The notes under the pieces were generated by a model. That model made no database searches. It had not been told where the DNA came from and worked only from the letters and a program-made list of their open reading frames with translations. This document shows positions 1 to 8,214 of a DNA stretch of 64,000 bases, piece after piece. The stretch covers positions 82,626-146,625 of the forward strand of contig JBQNAL010000004.1 in assembly GCA_052170475.1 (NCBI GenBank), written 5' to 3'. Numbering within the stretch: the first letter of the stretch is position 1; every line of letters starts with the position of its first letter. Source of the DNA: CAJPQU01 sp052170475 (lineage in GTDB: Bacteria; Bacillota; Negativicutes; Selenomonadales; Selenomonadaceae). Position numbers and translations under genes: made by a program.

Positions 1-1565
1 TACTGCGCGGCAGGGCGGCGCAGGAGCGCAAAGAGCGACGTCACGACATGGATCTCGCCCAGCCCCGCCGCCCGCAGCTTTTCATTGACTGCCACACTCG
101 GTGTCAGCACTGTATCACGAAGCGCGGAAAGCGCCGAATCGATCTCATCCTTTTTTTTCGTGAACCGCGCCCAGCGCTCGTCCGTCACGAGGCCCACCCG
201 ACGGCCGTGTTCCGTCAGGCGCAGATCCGCATTGTCTTGGCGCAGGAGGAGCCGATACTCCGCGCGGGACGTCATCATGCGATACGGCTCCTGTGTCCCC
301 TTCGTCACCAAGTCATCGATGAGGACGCCGATGTAGGCTTCGCTGCGCTTTAAGATCAGGGGCTCCTCGCCCGCGATCTTCCGCGCCGCATTGATCCCCG
401 CGATGAGCCCCTGCGCCGCCGCCTCCTCGTATCCTGAGGTGCCGTTCGCCTGCCCGGCGGAAAAAAAGCCGCGGATCGCCTTACATTCGAGCGATGGCCA
501 GAGCTGGCGCGGATCGATGCAGTCGTACTCGATCGCGTACCCCGCCCGCATGATCCGGCAGTTCGTAAGCCCGGGAATCGTGTGGAGAAACGCGATCTGC
601 ACGTCCATGGGCATACTCGTGGACATGCCCTGCACATAGATTTCGCGCGTATGAAGACCCTCCGGCTCCAAAAAGAGCTGGTGGCGCTCCTTGTCGGGAA
701 AGCGCATGATCTTCGTCTCGATGGAAGGGCAGTAGCGCGGCCCTATCCCTTCGATGACGCCGTTCGCCATGGGGGCGCGGTGGATGTTCTCCCGAAGGAT
801 CCGATGCGTCTCCTCGTTCGTGTAGGAGAGAAAGCAGTCAACCTGTGGGAGACTCGGTGCATCGTCGTCGGTCATGAAGGAAAAGTGCGGCGCGTCGTCG
901 TCCCCCCGCTGGAGGATGCACTGGGAAAAATCGACGGATCGCGCGTCCACGCGCGCCGGCGTCCCGGTCTTAAAGCGCATGAGGCGGATCCCCGCCCGAA
1001 GGAGCGCGTCCGTCAGCTTCATCGCCGGACGCTGACCGCTTGGACCGCTGTCGTAGACCGCCTCCCCGATGATGATCCGCCCCCTAAGGTACGTGCCCGT
1101 GGCTAGGATCACCGCCTTCGCCCGATAGATCTCGCCCGTCTCCGCCACGACGCCCCGCACCGCGCCGTCCTCGATGAGAATATCCTCGATGAGAAGCTGC
1201 TTGACGTCTAGATTTTCCTGATTTTCGCACGTTTCCTTCATCGTGAACTGATAGAGCTTCTTGTCCGCCTGCCCCCGGAGCGCCTGCACCGCAGGGCCCT
1301 TCCCCGTATTGAGAGAGCGGCGCTGGATGGCGGTCTTGTCGGCGGCAATGCCCATCTCGCCGCCCAAAGCGTCGATTTCCCGCACCAAGTGCCCCTTGGC
1401 GGGGCCGCCCAAAGACGGATTACACGGCATGAGCGCGATATGATCCAAGGAAATCGTCGAAAGGAGCGTCCGCCGACCGAGGCGCGCCGCCGCAAGAGCC
1501 GCCTCGACGCCCGCGTGTCCGGCTCCGATGACAACGACATCGTATGTTCCCGCTTCAAACCGCAC
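1..1565 (-). CDS. mnmG: tRNA uridine-5-carboxymethylaminomethyl modification enzyme MnmG (partial, C-terminus outside window)
   Basis: FAD-dependent partner of MnmE; the pair modifies the wobble uridine (U34) of several tRNAs. The N-terminal FAD-binding GAGHAG loop lies at about residues 14-19, followed by [16 protein letters not shown], a MnmG hallmark, and the reading frame stays open to base 1, where LFALLRRP of the C-terminal region is reached. About 521 codons of an expected 620-630 are present. I chose the GTG at 1565 because an AGAGGAGAG ribosome site precedes it and the resulting N-terminus ([11 protein letters not shown]) matches the family; an ATG six codons upstream has a poorer site. 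It follows mnmE on the same strand after about 75 bp, as is usual beside oriC. Confidence 0.95.
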   Translation of the reverse strand, partial: MRFEAGTYDVVVIGAGHAGVEAALAAARLGRRTLLSTISLDHIALMPCNPSLGGPAKGHLVREIDALGGEMGIAADKTAIQRRSLNTGKGPAVQALRGQADKKLYQFTMKETCENQENLDVKQLLIEDILIEDGAVRGVVAETGEIYRAKAVILATGTYLRGRIIIGEAVYDSGPSGQRPAMKLTDALLRAGIRLMRFKTGTPARVDARSVDFSQCILQRGDDDAPHFSFMTDDDAPSLPQVDCFLSYTNEETHRILRENIHRAPMANGVIEGIGPRYCPSIETKIMRFPDKERHQLFLEPEGLHTREIYVQGMSTSMPMDVQIAFLHTIPGLTNCRIMRAGYAIEYDCIDPRQLWPSLECKAIRGFFSAGQANGTSGYEEAAAQGLIAGINAARKIAGEEPLILKRSEAYIGVLIDDLVTKGTQEPYRMMTSRAEYRLLLRQDNADLRLTEHGRRVGLVTDERWARFTKKKDEIDSALSALRDTVLTPSVAVNEKLRAAGLGEIHVVTSLFALLRRPAAQ

Positions 1566-1640
1566 CCGAATCTCTCCTCTCATCCCTTTGCCGCCGTCCT
1601 CCGGCGTATCCTGCGTCCCGTTCGGCGCTTTTCATTCCGC

Positions 1641-3023
1641 TCACTTGCCGAGACAAAATTTGGAAAACATCTCATCGAAGATGTCCTCGCCCACCGTCTC
1701 CCCGGTGATCTTCCCCAAGGCCGTCCACGCGCCCCTCAGATCGATGGTGATGAAGTCCTCGCCGAGCCCTTCGTCCATCGTTTGACAGGCCGCCCGAAGG
1801 TGCGCCGCCGCTTCTCGAAGCGCCGCCGCCTCCCGCGCCGTAGCCAGAAAAGCGCTTTCCTCCTCGATCGCGCCTTTGCCGTAGACGATCTGCCGCACCG
1901 CATCGAAGAGCGCCGGCAGCCCGTCCCCCGTCTTGACGGAGAGAGAAAACACCGACCGCCCCGGCGCACGCGCCAACAGTTCCTCCGCCGAAAGACAAGG
2001 GGGCCGATCCGCCTTCGTAAGGAGGAGGAAAACATGCGATTTCTCCCCGATGAGCGAGAAAATCGCTTCGTCCTCCGCCGTCAAAGGCGTCGAGGAATCA
2101 AAGAGCGCCAAGACGAGAGAAGCCTTCAAGACCGCGCTTTTCGCCCGCTCTATCCCGATCTTTTCCACGTCGTCCGAAGCTTCCCGGATCCCGGCGGTGT
2201 CGATGAGACGAAGCGGAACGCCCCCCACCGCCGCATATTCTTCAATGCTGTCGCGCGTCGTGCCGGGGACGTCGGTGACGATGGCGCGCTCTTCACGCAG
2301 GAGCGCATTTAAGAGGCTGGATTTTCCCACATTGGGACGCCCTACGATGGCGGTCGTCAGCCCGTCCCGCAGGATGCGCCCCGCGCTCTCCGTAGACAGC
2401 ATCTCCTCGATCGCCGTCAAGATCTCGGTCACGTCCCGGCGGACGTCCTCCGCCACCACCTCGTCCACGTCGTCTTCGGGAAAATCGATGGTCACTTCAA
2501 GGTGAGCGATGATCGCTAGCACCTTCTGCCGCATCGCACGGATGCGCGCTGAAAACCGCCCGGAGAGATGCCCCGCCGCGAGGCGCAGCGACGCGTCCGT
2601 CTTCGCCGCGATGACGTCCATCACGCCCTGCGCCTGGGCCAAATCGATCCGCCCGTTCAAAAACGCGCGCTTCGTAAACTCCCCTGGCTCTGCGAGCCGC
2701 GCCCCAAAAGAGAGCGCCAAAGAGAGCGCACGGCGAAGGATCACGCTGCCGCCGTGGCACTGGATCTCCGCCACATCCTCGCGCGTGTAGGAGTGGGGCG
2801 CACGCATGAGGATCGCGATGGCCTCGTCGAGAGGCGCCCCCTCCTCCATGATGTCCCCATACACCGCCCGATGAGAAGGAAGATCCGCCAACGCACCTGC
2901 GCGACGGGGACGAAACATCCGCGCCGCAAGAGAGATGGCTTCTTTTCCAGACAGGCGCAGAATCCCGATTCCCCCTTCGCCTACGGGCGTCGCAATCGCA
3001 GCTATGGTCTCTTCCTGCTTCAC
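1641..3023 (-). CDS. mnmE: tRNA modification GTPase MnmE
   Basis: GTPase subunit of the MnmE-MnmG complex acting on tRNA U34. The 460-residue protein has the N-terminal tetrahydrofolate-binding domain (TIAAIATPVGEGGIGILR), a helical domain, and an inserted G domain with P-loop GRPNVGKSS near residue 228, DTAG and TKAD, then the C-terminal CLGK motif carrying the conserved cysteine. I chose the GTG at 3023 behind GGGAGGGG; an in-frame ATG at 3047 would add eight residues not typical of the family. It lies between a terminator following jag and mnmG downstream, so it may have its own promoter as well as readthrough. Confidence 0.96.
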   Translation of the reverse strand: MKQEETIAAIATPVGEGGIGILRLSGKEAISLAARMFRPRRAGALADLPSHRAVYGDIMEEGAPLDEAIAILMRAPHSYTREDVAEIQCHGGSVILRRALSLALSFGARLAEPGEFTKRAFLNGRIDLAQAQGVMDVIAAKTDASLRLAAGHLSGRFSARIRAMRQKVLAIIAHLEVTIDFPEDDVDEVVAEDVRRDVTEILTAIEEMLSTESAGRILRDGLTTAIVGRPNVGKSSLLNALLREERAIVTDVPGTTRDSIEEYAAVGGVPLRLIDTAGIREASDDVEKIGIERAKSAVLKASLVLALFDSSTPLTAEDEAIFSLIGEKSHVFLLLTKADRPPCLSAEELLARAPGRSVFSLSVKTGDGLPALFDAVRQIVYGKGAIEEESAFLATAREAAALREAAAHLRAACQTMDEGLGEDFITIDLRGAWTALGKITGETVGEDIFDEMFSKFCLGK

Positions 3024-3056
3024 TTCTCTTCCCCTCCCAAAAGGCATTTTCCCGTC

Positions 3057-3088
3057 AAAAAAAGCCGCCCCAACCCGTGTGGGACGGC
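3057..3088 (-). terminator. Rho-independent terminator after jag
   Basis: On the minus strand an 8-bp stem (3081-3088 with 3064-3071, one G-T pair) is followed by seven T residues. It sits between the jag stop codon and the mnmE start, so it should separate or attenuate mnmE-mnmG from the upstream operon. Confidence 0.8.
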
Positions 3089-3101
3089 CTTTCTCCGATG
3101 T

Positions 3102-3773
3102 TCAAGAAAAATCTTTCCGCACGTCCCCGCTTCGTTCTCCGCGGCGATGGCGCGGTTCGATGACCACCTTGCGGAAAGGTTCGTCCCCGGCACTGTACGT
3201 CAGGATATGATCGTTTTCCTGCAGCGCGAGGTGGATGATCTTGCGCTCGTGGCGATTCATCGGCTCTAAGACGATCCGCGCCCCCGTGCGCCGCACCTTC
3301 TCCGCGAGGCGCCGTCCGAGGCTCTTTAGTGTCTCTTCCCGACGGTCGCGGTAATGCTCCACATCCAAGAGAATCCGCAGCCGCTCTTCGGCGAGTCCCT
3401 GATTCGCCGCCAAATTCGTCAGATACTGCAAAGCGTCCAAGGTCTGCCCGTGCTTTCCGATCAGGATACCTAAACTTTCCCCTTGGATCTGAAAGAGGAC
3501 AGCCCCCTCCACGTCCCGCCGCTCAATCGTCACCGCAATCTTCATCGCGGAAAAGATCCGACGCAGGAAATCTTCCCCTTTTTCGAGCGGCGAAAGCTCC
3601 AATACCGTCGCCCTCACCCGTGCCGGACGGCCGCCGATGAGGCCTAAAAATCCCTTAGACGGCTCCTCTAAAATCTCGAAGGACGCCCGTTCCTCGGGTA
3701 CACCAAGCTCTAAAAGCGCGGCCTGACGCGCTTCATCGACGGTTTTGCCCGTCTTTTCTACACTCAACGCCAT
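3102..3773 (-). CDS. jag: RNA-binding protein Jag (KhpB/EloR type, KH-R3H)
   Basis: Cytosolic RNA-binding protein linked in other Firmicutes to cell elongation and division and encoded next to yidC. The 223-residue protein has an N-terminal Jag_N segment (MALSVEKTGKTVDEAR), a central KH domain with GKHGQTLDALQYLTN and a C-terminal R3H domain (RHERKIIHLALQ). The start at 3773 follows GGAGGG at good spacing; an upstream in-frame start at 3851 would add 26 very basic residues that overlap the coding end of yidC. Same strand as yidC and 13 bp downstream of it. Confidence 0.93.
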   Translation of the reverse strand: MALSVEKTGKTVDEARQAALLELGVPEERASFEILEEPSKGFLGLIGGRPARVRATVLELSPLEKGEDFLRRIFSAMKIAVTIERRDVEGAVLFQIQGESLGILIGKHGQTLDALQYLTNLAANQGLAEERLRILLDVEHYRDRREETLKSLGRRLAEKVRRTGARIVLEPMNRHERKIIHLALQENDHILTYSAGDEPFRKVVIEPRHRRGERSGDVRKDFS

Positions 3774-3786
3774 GGAAGCGCCCTCC

Positions 3787-4488
3787 TCATTTTTCTTTTT
3801 TCTCCTTCTTTTTCCCCTTCTCGTCCCGTTTCGCGCCCGCGGCTTTCTCATCTCGGAAGATGAACCACTGCTGCACCACCTGCACCAAGTTCATGGTGAT
3901 CCAGTAAAGCACAAGCCCTGCCGCGAAATTCATGCTCATCCAGCCGATGACGAGAGGCATGACGTACATCATCATCTTCATCTGCTGATTCGATTCGTCC
4001 GTCGTCTGACGGGTGGTGAGATAGGTGGAAAGCGCGGAGAGCACCGGCAGAATATAATAGGGATCCGCCTCGGAAAGAGACGGGAGCCAAAGGAAGGCGG
4101 GGTTCCCCCCCTCGTAGGTAGCGTCCTTTAAGGCATAAAAAATCGCCATCAAGATGGGCATCTGCACCAGCATGGGGAGGCACCCCGCCAAGGGGTTCAC
4201 CCCGGCTTCTTGATAGAGCTTTTGCATTTCCTGCTGCAAAAGCTGCGGATTCGTCTTGTACTGCTCCTGCAGGCGCTTCATTTTCGGCTGCAATTCCTGC
4301 ATGGCCTTCATGGACTTGACCTGCTTCACCGTCAAAGGGTAGAGCAGCATCTTAATGACGACCGTCATCAAAATGATGGCCACACCGTAGCTCGGCATAC
4401 CGGCAGAAACCGTCAAGCGGTACAGAAACTCCACCATGTGAGCCAAGAGATGCACCAAAGGCTCAAACAGCGACCACAAAAAATCCAA
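3787..4488 (-). CDS. yidC: Membrane protein insertase YidC/SpoIIIJ family
   Basis: Inner-membrane insertase that works with or without SecYEG. The 233-residue protein lacks the large periplasmic domain of enterobacterial YidC, as in Firmicutes. Landmarks are the first membrane segment followed by the cytoplasmic loop with TVKQVKSMKAMQELQPKMK, then NPLAGCLPMLVQMPILMAIF and a lysine-rich tail. I chose the TTG at 4488 (MDFLWSLFEPL) because it follows AGGATGTGATGGA and fits family N-termini; a further TTG at 4536 is in frame. No lipoprotein cysteine is visible at the N-terminus. Confidence 0.92.
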   Translation of the reverse strand: MDFLWSLFEPLVHLLAHMVEFLYRLTVSAGMPSYGVAIILMTVVIKMLLYPLTVKQVKSMKAMQELQPKMKRLQEQYKTNPQLLQQEMQKLYQEAGVNPLAGCLPMLVQMPILMAIFYALKDATYEGGNPAFLWLPSLSEADPYYILPVLSALSTYLTTRQTTDESNQQMKMMMYVMPLVIGWMSMNFAAGLVLYWITMNLVQVVQQWFIFRDEKAAGAKRDEKGKKKEKKEK

Positions 4489-4542
4489 TCCATCACATCC
4501 TAAACTATCCCGGGCGCCAAGGATCGCCGAAAGCAATCTCGC

Positions 4543-4770
4543 TTAGGGCACCGGGTCGTATCCGCCGTCGTGAAAAGGATGGCAGCGCAAAATGCGCAAA
4601 AGCGCCAGCCAGCTTCCCCGTGCGGCTCCGTATTTTTCGATGGCCAGCCGCGCATACGTCGAGCAAGTCGGGTAATAGCGGCAGCAAGGCAGCTTCAGCG
4701 GCGAAAGAAACACCTGATAGCACCAAAGGAAAAAAAGACAAATCTTTTTCGCCACGTCACGTCGCCCCAT
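4543..4770 (-). CDS. yidD: Membrane protein insertion efficiency factor YidD
   Basis: Small protein of 75 residues that aids YidC-dependent insertion. It shows the family core [20 protein letters not shown] with its cysteines, then the [13 protein letters not shown] tail. The start at 4770 nearly abuts the rnpA stop at 4775; the longer in-frame possibility would run into rnpA. It belongs to the rpmH-rnpA-yidD-yidC-jag operon. Confidence 0.93.
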   Translation of the reverse strand: MGRRDVAKKICLFFLWCYQVFLSPLKLPCCRYYPTCSTYARLAIEKYGAARGSWLALLRILRCHPFHDGGYDPVP

Positions 4771-4774
4771 TTTC

Positions 4775-5119
4775 TCAGACAAAAAGATCGGCCTTCCTAC
4801 CCAAATTGAGGAACGCCTGCTCCATGACCGGCTGCTTGACGCCAATCGCCGAGATACGGGCGACCAAGAGGAGATATACCCCTTCTTTCACCCGCGGGCG
4901 CTGGCGGCGATAGGTTTCCCGAAGCAGCCTTTTCAGCCGGTTGCGCACGACCGCACCGCCCAATTTCTTCCCGGCGGCAAACCCGGCCTTCGTCTCCGAC
5001 CCAATCGCCGGAAAGACGTATAACACCAAATAACGATTAGCCCACGAACGCCCCTTTTGGTAGACCATCTGGAACATTCGAGGGCTCTTCAAAATCCTGC
5101 GCTTTGGCAGTTTCGACAT
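4775..5119 (-). CDS. rnpA: Ribonuclease P protein component
   Basis: Protein subunit that assists the RNase P RNA in trimming tRNA 5' leaders. The 114-residue basic protein carries the [10 protein letters not shown] signature (RNR motif) and the usual N-terminal [14 protein letters not shown]. It lies just downstream of rpmH, the conserved arrangement. Confidence 0.95.
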   Translation of the reverse strand: MSKLPKRRILKSPRMFQMVYQKGRSWANRYLVLYVFPAIGSETKAGFAAGKKLGGAVVRNRLKRLLRETYRRQRPRVKEGVYLLLVARISAIGVKQPVMEQAFLNLGRKADLFV

Positions 5120-5150
5120 CGCGCCCGAACCTCATTTACCCGGCCGCCCG

Positions 5151-5285
5151 TCACGCGGACAGCTTCTTTCTGCCTCTCTGGCGGCGCTTCTTCAAAACCA
5201 TGCGGCCGCCCTTCGTCTTCATGCGGGCGCGAAATCCATGGGTCACTTTGCGCCAATGGGTATTCGGCTGAAACGTACGCTTCAT
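5151..5285 (-). CDS. rpmH: 50S ribosomal protein L34
   Basis: Ribosomal protein of 44 residues, starting MKRTFQPN and rich in Lys and Arg, exactly the length and sequence style of bacterial L34. The start at 5285 follows a strong GGAGGA ribosome site. First gene of the leftward operon behind the promoter at 5431-5459. Confidence 0.97.
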   Translation of the reverse strand: MKRTFQPNTHWRKVTHGFRARMKTKGGRMVLKKRRQRGRKKLSA

Positions 5286-5430
5286 GAAAATTCCTCCTTT
5301 CTCCTGCTTCGAGAAGAGAGCGCTTTTCAGGAAGCTCTCTCCTTGGACTATCGTCTGATAAAAACGAATCTTTACGCGCCGATTCCGTTCCCTCCGCATC
5401 TTTGGCAGAGGTCAGAGAACCGCAGTCAAG

Positions 5431-5459
5431 ATTATAGCCCACCCCTCGCGGTGTGTCAA
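5431..5459 (-). promoter_or_regulatory. Consensus sigma-70-type promoter for the rpmH operon
   Basis: Reading the minus strand, TTGACA (5454-5459) and TATAAT (5431-5436) are separated by 17 bp. Both hexamers are perfect. It points at rpmH and the genes behind it. Confidence 0.9.
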
Positions 5460-5611
5460 GGTTTCCGCTTGGCAAGAATCGCCACCATCGACACGTCTTT
5501 TTTCTGTCCAATACCATATATAGGTTCATTTTTTTTCTTTTCCCTTGATGTAGTGCCAAAGGGAAAAAGAGGCGCCGCCCTTCCTTCTAGATAAAATTCT
5601 TTATTGCTTCC

Positions 5612-5620
5612 TGTGGATAA
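5612..5620 (-). promoter_or_regulatory. DnaA box upstream of dnaA
   Basis: Perfect match to the DnaA box (TGTGGATAA, reverse complement TTATCCACA), about 180 bp upstream of the dnaA start codon. Confidence 0.75.
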
Positions 5621-5740
5621 GTTTGATACACTTATTTTACTTCGCCCGCCCTCTTTCTTTTTTCCCATGAGAGATATGGATTCGCCGGGCATCAAAGCGG
5701 TGTTTCGCTGTTTTCGCGGGGATGGCGCGCGGGCAAAAAG

Positions 5741-5772
5741 TTATTCACATTTGTACATAACTCTGTGAATAA
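5741..5772. promoter_or_regulatory. Pair of inverted DnaA boxes in the dnaA leader
   Basis: TTATTCACA at 5741-5749 faces TGTGAATAA at 5764-5772, forming an inverted pair 14 bp apart just before the dnaA ribosome site. Such boxes commonly mediate dnaA autoregulation and form an upstream origin sub-region in Firmicutes. Confidence 0.75.
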
Positions 5773-5797
5773 ACGATGGCAAGAAAGGATTTTTCCC

Positions 5798-7219
5798 ATG
5801 GACGAAAAAGAATTGACACAAATTTGGACAAAAATTCTCGTCAACCTGCGGGAGAATATTGCCGAAAGCGCTTGCGACCGCTGGCTCTCGCCCATGAAGG
5901 CCACCGCTTTGGATGAGACGCATCTCTTCCTCGAAGCGCCCAATGAATTTTCTCTCAACTATATTCAAGACCGCTATATTCCCTTCATCAAGGACGCCGT
6001 GAGAGAGGTCGTCGGCCGTGAGATCGCGATCCGCTTGACCTCCGCCAAAAGCGACACCACCTACCAAGATGTCCTGACAGAAAACAACGGCCAGACCGTC
6101 CTGATGGTCGCTGACTCGCCGCCAAAGATCCCCTACGGTTCTTCTGCGTCAGCGAAGGATCCTTCTTCCCTTTCCCCCATCGCGCCCGGGGATCATTCTT
6201 CACTCAATCCACAATATACCTTTGATAAATTCGTCATTGGAAATTCCAACCGCTTCGCCCATGCCGCCGCCTTGGCGGTCTCTGAATCCCCGGGCAGTGT
6301 CTACAATCCCCTCTTCATGTACGGCGGCGTCGGCCTTGGAAAGACGCACCTCATGCAGGCCATCGGCAACCAGATCCTCCAGAGCCACCCTGAGATGCGC
6401 GTCCTTTACATCTCCAGTGAGAAGTTTACGAATGAGTTCATCAACTCCATCGTCAAGGGGAACCCCGAGGCCTTCCGTCAGAAGTACCGCACCATCGACG
6501 TCCTCCTGGTCGATGATATTCAGTTCCTCTACAAAAAAGAGCAGACGCAGGAAGAATTTTTCCACACCTTCAATACCCTCTTCGACGCCAGAAAGGCGAT
6601 CATCCTGTCGAGCGACCGCCACCCGCGGAACATCCAGACCTTAGAGGATAGGCTTCGGTCGCGCTTTGAGTGGGGCCTCATCACCGACGTGCAGGCGCCG
6701 GATCTCGAGACGCGCATCGCCATCTTGAAGAAAAAGGCGATCATCGAGGACTTGGACGTCCCCAACGACGTACTGACGTACATCGCCAGCCGCATCGACA
6801 ACAATATCCGGGAACTGGAGGGCGCTTTGACCCGCGTGGTGGCCTACGCGCAGCTCAATCGCCGCCCGATCACGACGGATCTCGTCAGCGAGGCGATGAA
6901 GGATGTCTACCCCACCCAGCGCACCGCCATCATCACCTTAGAGCTCATCCAGAAGCTCATCTGTTCCCATTTCAACATCACCAGTGAAGATATGATGTCA
7001 AAAAAGCGGACGAAGGAAATCGCCTTCGCTCGTCAGGTCGCCATGTACCTCTGCCGGGAACTGACCGACAGCTCTCTTCCTCAGATCGGCGAATATTTCG
7101 GCGGCCGCGATCATACCACGGTGCTCCACGCCTACAAGACCATCGAGGAAGCGCAAAAGAACGATCATAAATTGAATGCTTCCTTACAGGAACTCAAGCA
7201 TCGGCTGAGCCAAATGTAG
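5798..7219 (+). CDS. dnaA: Chromosomal replication initiator protein DnaA
   Basis: AAA+ ATPase that binds DnaA boxes and opens oriC. The 473-residue protein has domain I at the N-terminus, a variable linker around residues 100-135, Walker A GGVGLGKT at 176-183, Walker B LLVDD ending near 240, and domain IV with the box-binding helix-turn-helix including FGGRDHTTVLHAY. The ATG at 5798 follows AAAGGA; an in-frame GTG at 5765 lies inside a DnaA box and is unlikely to be used. oriC lies directly downstream. Confidence 0.98.
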   Translation: MDEKELTQIWTKILVNLRENIAESACDRWLSPMKATALDETHLFLEAPNEFSLNYIQDRYIPFIKDAVREVVGREIAIRLTSAKSDTTYQDVLTENNGQTVLMVADSPPKIPYGSSASAKDPSSLSPIAPGDHSSLNPQYTFDKFVIGNSNRFAHAAALAVSESPGSVYNPLFMYGGVGLGKTHLMQAIGNQILQSHPEMRVLYISSEKFTNEFINSIVKGNPEAFRQKYRTIDVLLVDDIQFLYKKEQTQEEFFHTFNTLFDARKAIILSSDRHPRNIQTLEDRLRSRFEWGLITDVQAPDLETRIAILKKKAIIEDLDVPNDVLTYIASRIDNNIRELEGALTRVVAYAQLNRRPITTDLVSEAMKDVYPTQRTAIITLELIQKLICSHFNITSEDMMSKKRTKEIAFARQVAMYLCRELTDSSLPQIGEYFGGRDHTTVLHAYKTIEEAQKNDHKLNASLQELKHRLSQM

Positions 7220-7229
7220 CCTTTTTTTC

Positions 7230-7455
7230 CGTGGATAACCTCGTGTATATCCTGTCGATGCTCTGTGGATAAAAAGAGGACTTCGTCCATCTTGTGGATG
7301 ATGTGGATAACTCTCCTCTCGTTACGCACAAATTATCCACCGCTTTCCTTTAAGACACAGAACGCCTCCCCTCCCTTTTCCACAAATCCACAGGCACTAC
7401 TACGACTACGACGAACTTTTCTTTTCTCTTCTTCTTCATAAAGGGGCGTGGATAA
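7230..7455 (+). other. oriC: Replication origin oriC (DnaA boxes, DnaA-trio repeats, unwinding region)
   Basis: The dnaA 3' flank holds perfect DnaA boxes at 7264-7272 and 7302-7310 and one-mismatch boxes at 7230-7238, 7293-7301, 7333-7341, 7376-7384 and 7447-7455. Directly after the box at 7376-7384 and a second overlapping box-like site come six trinucleotides CTA CTA CGA CTA CGA CGA (7397-7414), which on the opposite strand read as DnaA-trio repeats. An AT-rich pyrimidine tract follows (7415-7440). Box, short GC stretch, trios and AT tract is the layout of the basal unwinding system known from Bacillus subtilis. Confidence 0.9.
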
Positions 7456-7502
7456 CTTCCTTCCCTCACCTCTTAAGAGAGAAAAAAGCGAGGCAATAGA
7501 CC

Positions 7503-7796
7503 ATGCATCTCCCAGATCACATCATAGACGGGATCGTCGCCTTGGCAAAGCGCTATGAAATCGAGCGCGTCCTTCTCTTCGGCTCTCGCGCTAGAGGCGA
7601 TCACCATCCTCGAAGCGACATCGATCTCGCGATCTCCGGCGGCGATGCGCTGCACTTTACCTTTGCTTTAGAAGAAGAGCTCCCCACCCTCTTATCCTTC
7701 GACGTCGTCCGAGTAGACGATCCTATCCAAGACGAACTTCTAGCGAACATCCAGAGAGAAGGCATTCTCCTCTATGAAAAAAACGGAAACTTTTGA
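7503..7796 (+). CDS. MNT-type nucleotidyltransferase, antitoxin of a HEPN-MNT pair
   Basis: Minimal nucleotidyltransferase of 97 residues with the GSRARGD motif near residue 27 and the SDIDL metal-binding aspartates about ten residues later. In characterised HEPN-MNT pairs the MNT protein neutralises the HEPN RNase, in some cases by AMPylating it. It overlaps the following HEPN gene by 23 bp, so the two are translationally coupled. The start at 7503 has only a weak AGG-type site. Its place between oriC and dnaN is unusual, because dnaA and dnaN are normally adjacent. Confidence 0.9.
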   Translation: MHLPDHIIDGIVALAKRYEIERVLLFGSRARGDHHPRSDIDLAISGGDALHFTFALEEELPTLLSFDVVRVDDPIQDELLANIQREGILLYEKNGNF

Positions 7797-8163
7797 ACAG
7801 GCGCTCGACAATCTTCGCGCCATCCAAGGGAAAACCCCACCCTACGACGCCATCACCTTGGCGGGCATGGTTGCCCTCTTTGAAATCTGCTTTGAACAAG
7901 CGTGGAAAGCGATGAAAGAGGTGCTGGAAGAGAGCGGGTACAGCGAGCGCAAATTGGGCTCTCCGCGCGCCGTCCTCAAACTGGGGTACCAAGCGGGCAT
8001 GATCTCCGATGAAGCCTTATGGCTGACGGCTTTACAGGCACGAAACGACATCATTCATTCTTACAGTGCGCCCATCGCGCTCAAAATCATCCGAGACAGC
8101 CAAGAACATTTTTTACCCCTCTTTTGCGCGTTATCCAAAGAAATCCACGCAAATTGGCGATAA
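7774..8163 (+). CDS. HEPN-domain protein (HI0074-like nucleotidyltransferase substrate-binding), toxin of a HEPN-MNT pair
   Basis: All-helical protein of 129 residues of the type annotated as nucleotidyltransferase substrate-binding protein. The HEPN RNase motif R-x4-H is visible as RNDIIH near residue 91, followed by SY. The family acts as an RNase toxin or as the partner of the upstream MNT protein. It ends 51 bp before dnaN on the same strand, so readthrough into dnaN is possible. Confidence 0.88.
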   Translation: MKKTETFEQALDNLRAIQGKTPPYDAITLAGMVALFEICFEQAWKAMKEVLEESGYSERKLGSPRAVLKLGYQAGMISDEALWLTALQARNDIIHSYSAPIALKIIRDSQEHFLPLFCALSKEIHANWR

Positions 8164-8214
8164 ACGATTACATCAACAAAATCTCATCTTCAAACGAAGG
8201 AAAGAGGTGTCCTG

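Larger units (their letters stand above)
5286..5797. other. Divergent intergenic region between rpmH and dnaA
   Basis: About 510 bp without a coding gene. It holds the rpmH promoter (5431-5459, minus strand), a perfect DnaA box at 5612-5620 and a pair of DnaA boxes just before dnaA (5741-5772). Stretches of A and T around 5526-5545 and 5581-5650 are richer in AT than the flanks. Short open frames here show no family resemblance. Confidence 0.75.

Noticed and set aside
1389..2312. 307-codon open frame on the plus strand over mnmG and mnmE
   Set aside because: Arg/Pro-rich antisense translation of conserved genes with no ribosome site; an effect of high GC.
5089..5559. 156-codon minus-strand frame over rpmH and its promoter
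   Set aside because: Crosses the consensus promoter and the rpmH gene in a different frame; not plausible as coding.
7220..7502. Reading the dnaA-dnaN gap as part of a protein gene
   Set aside because: The stretch is filled with DnaA boxes and trio repeats and has no sustained open frame, so it is the origin.
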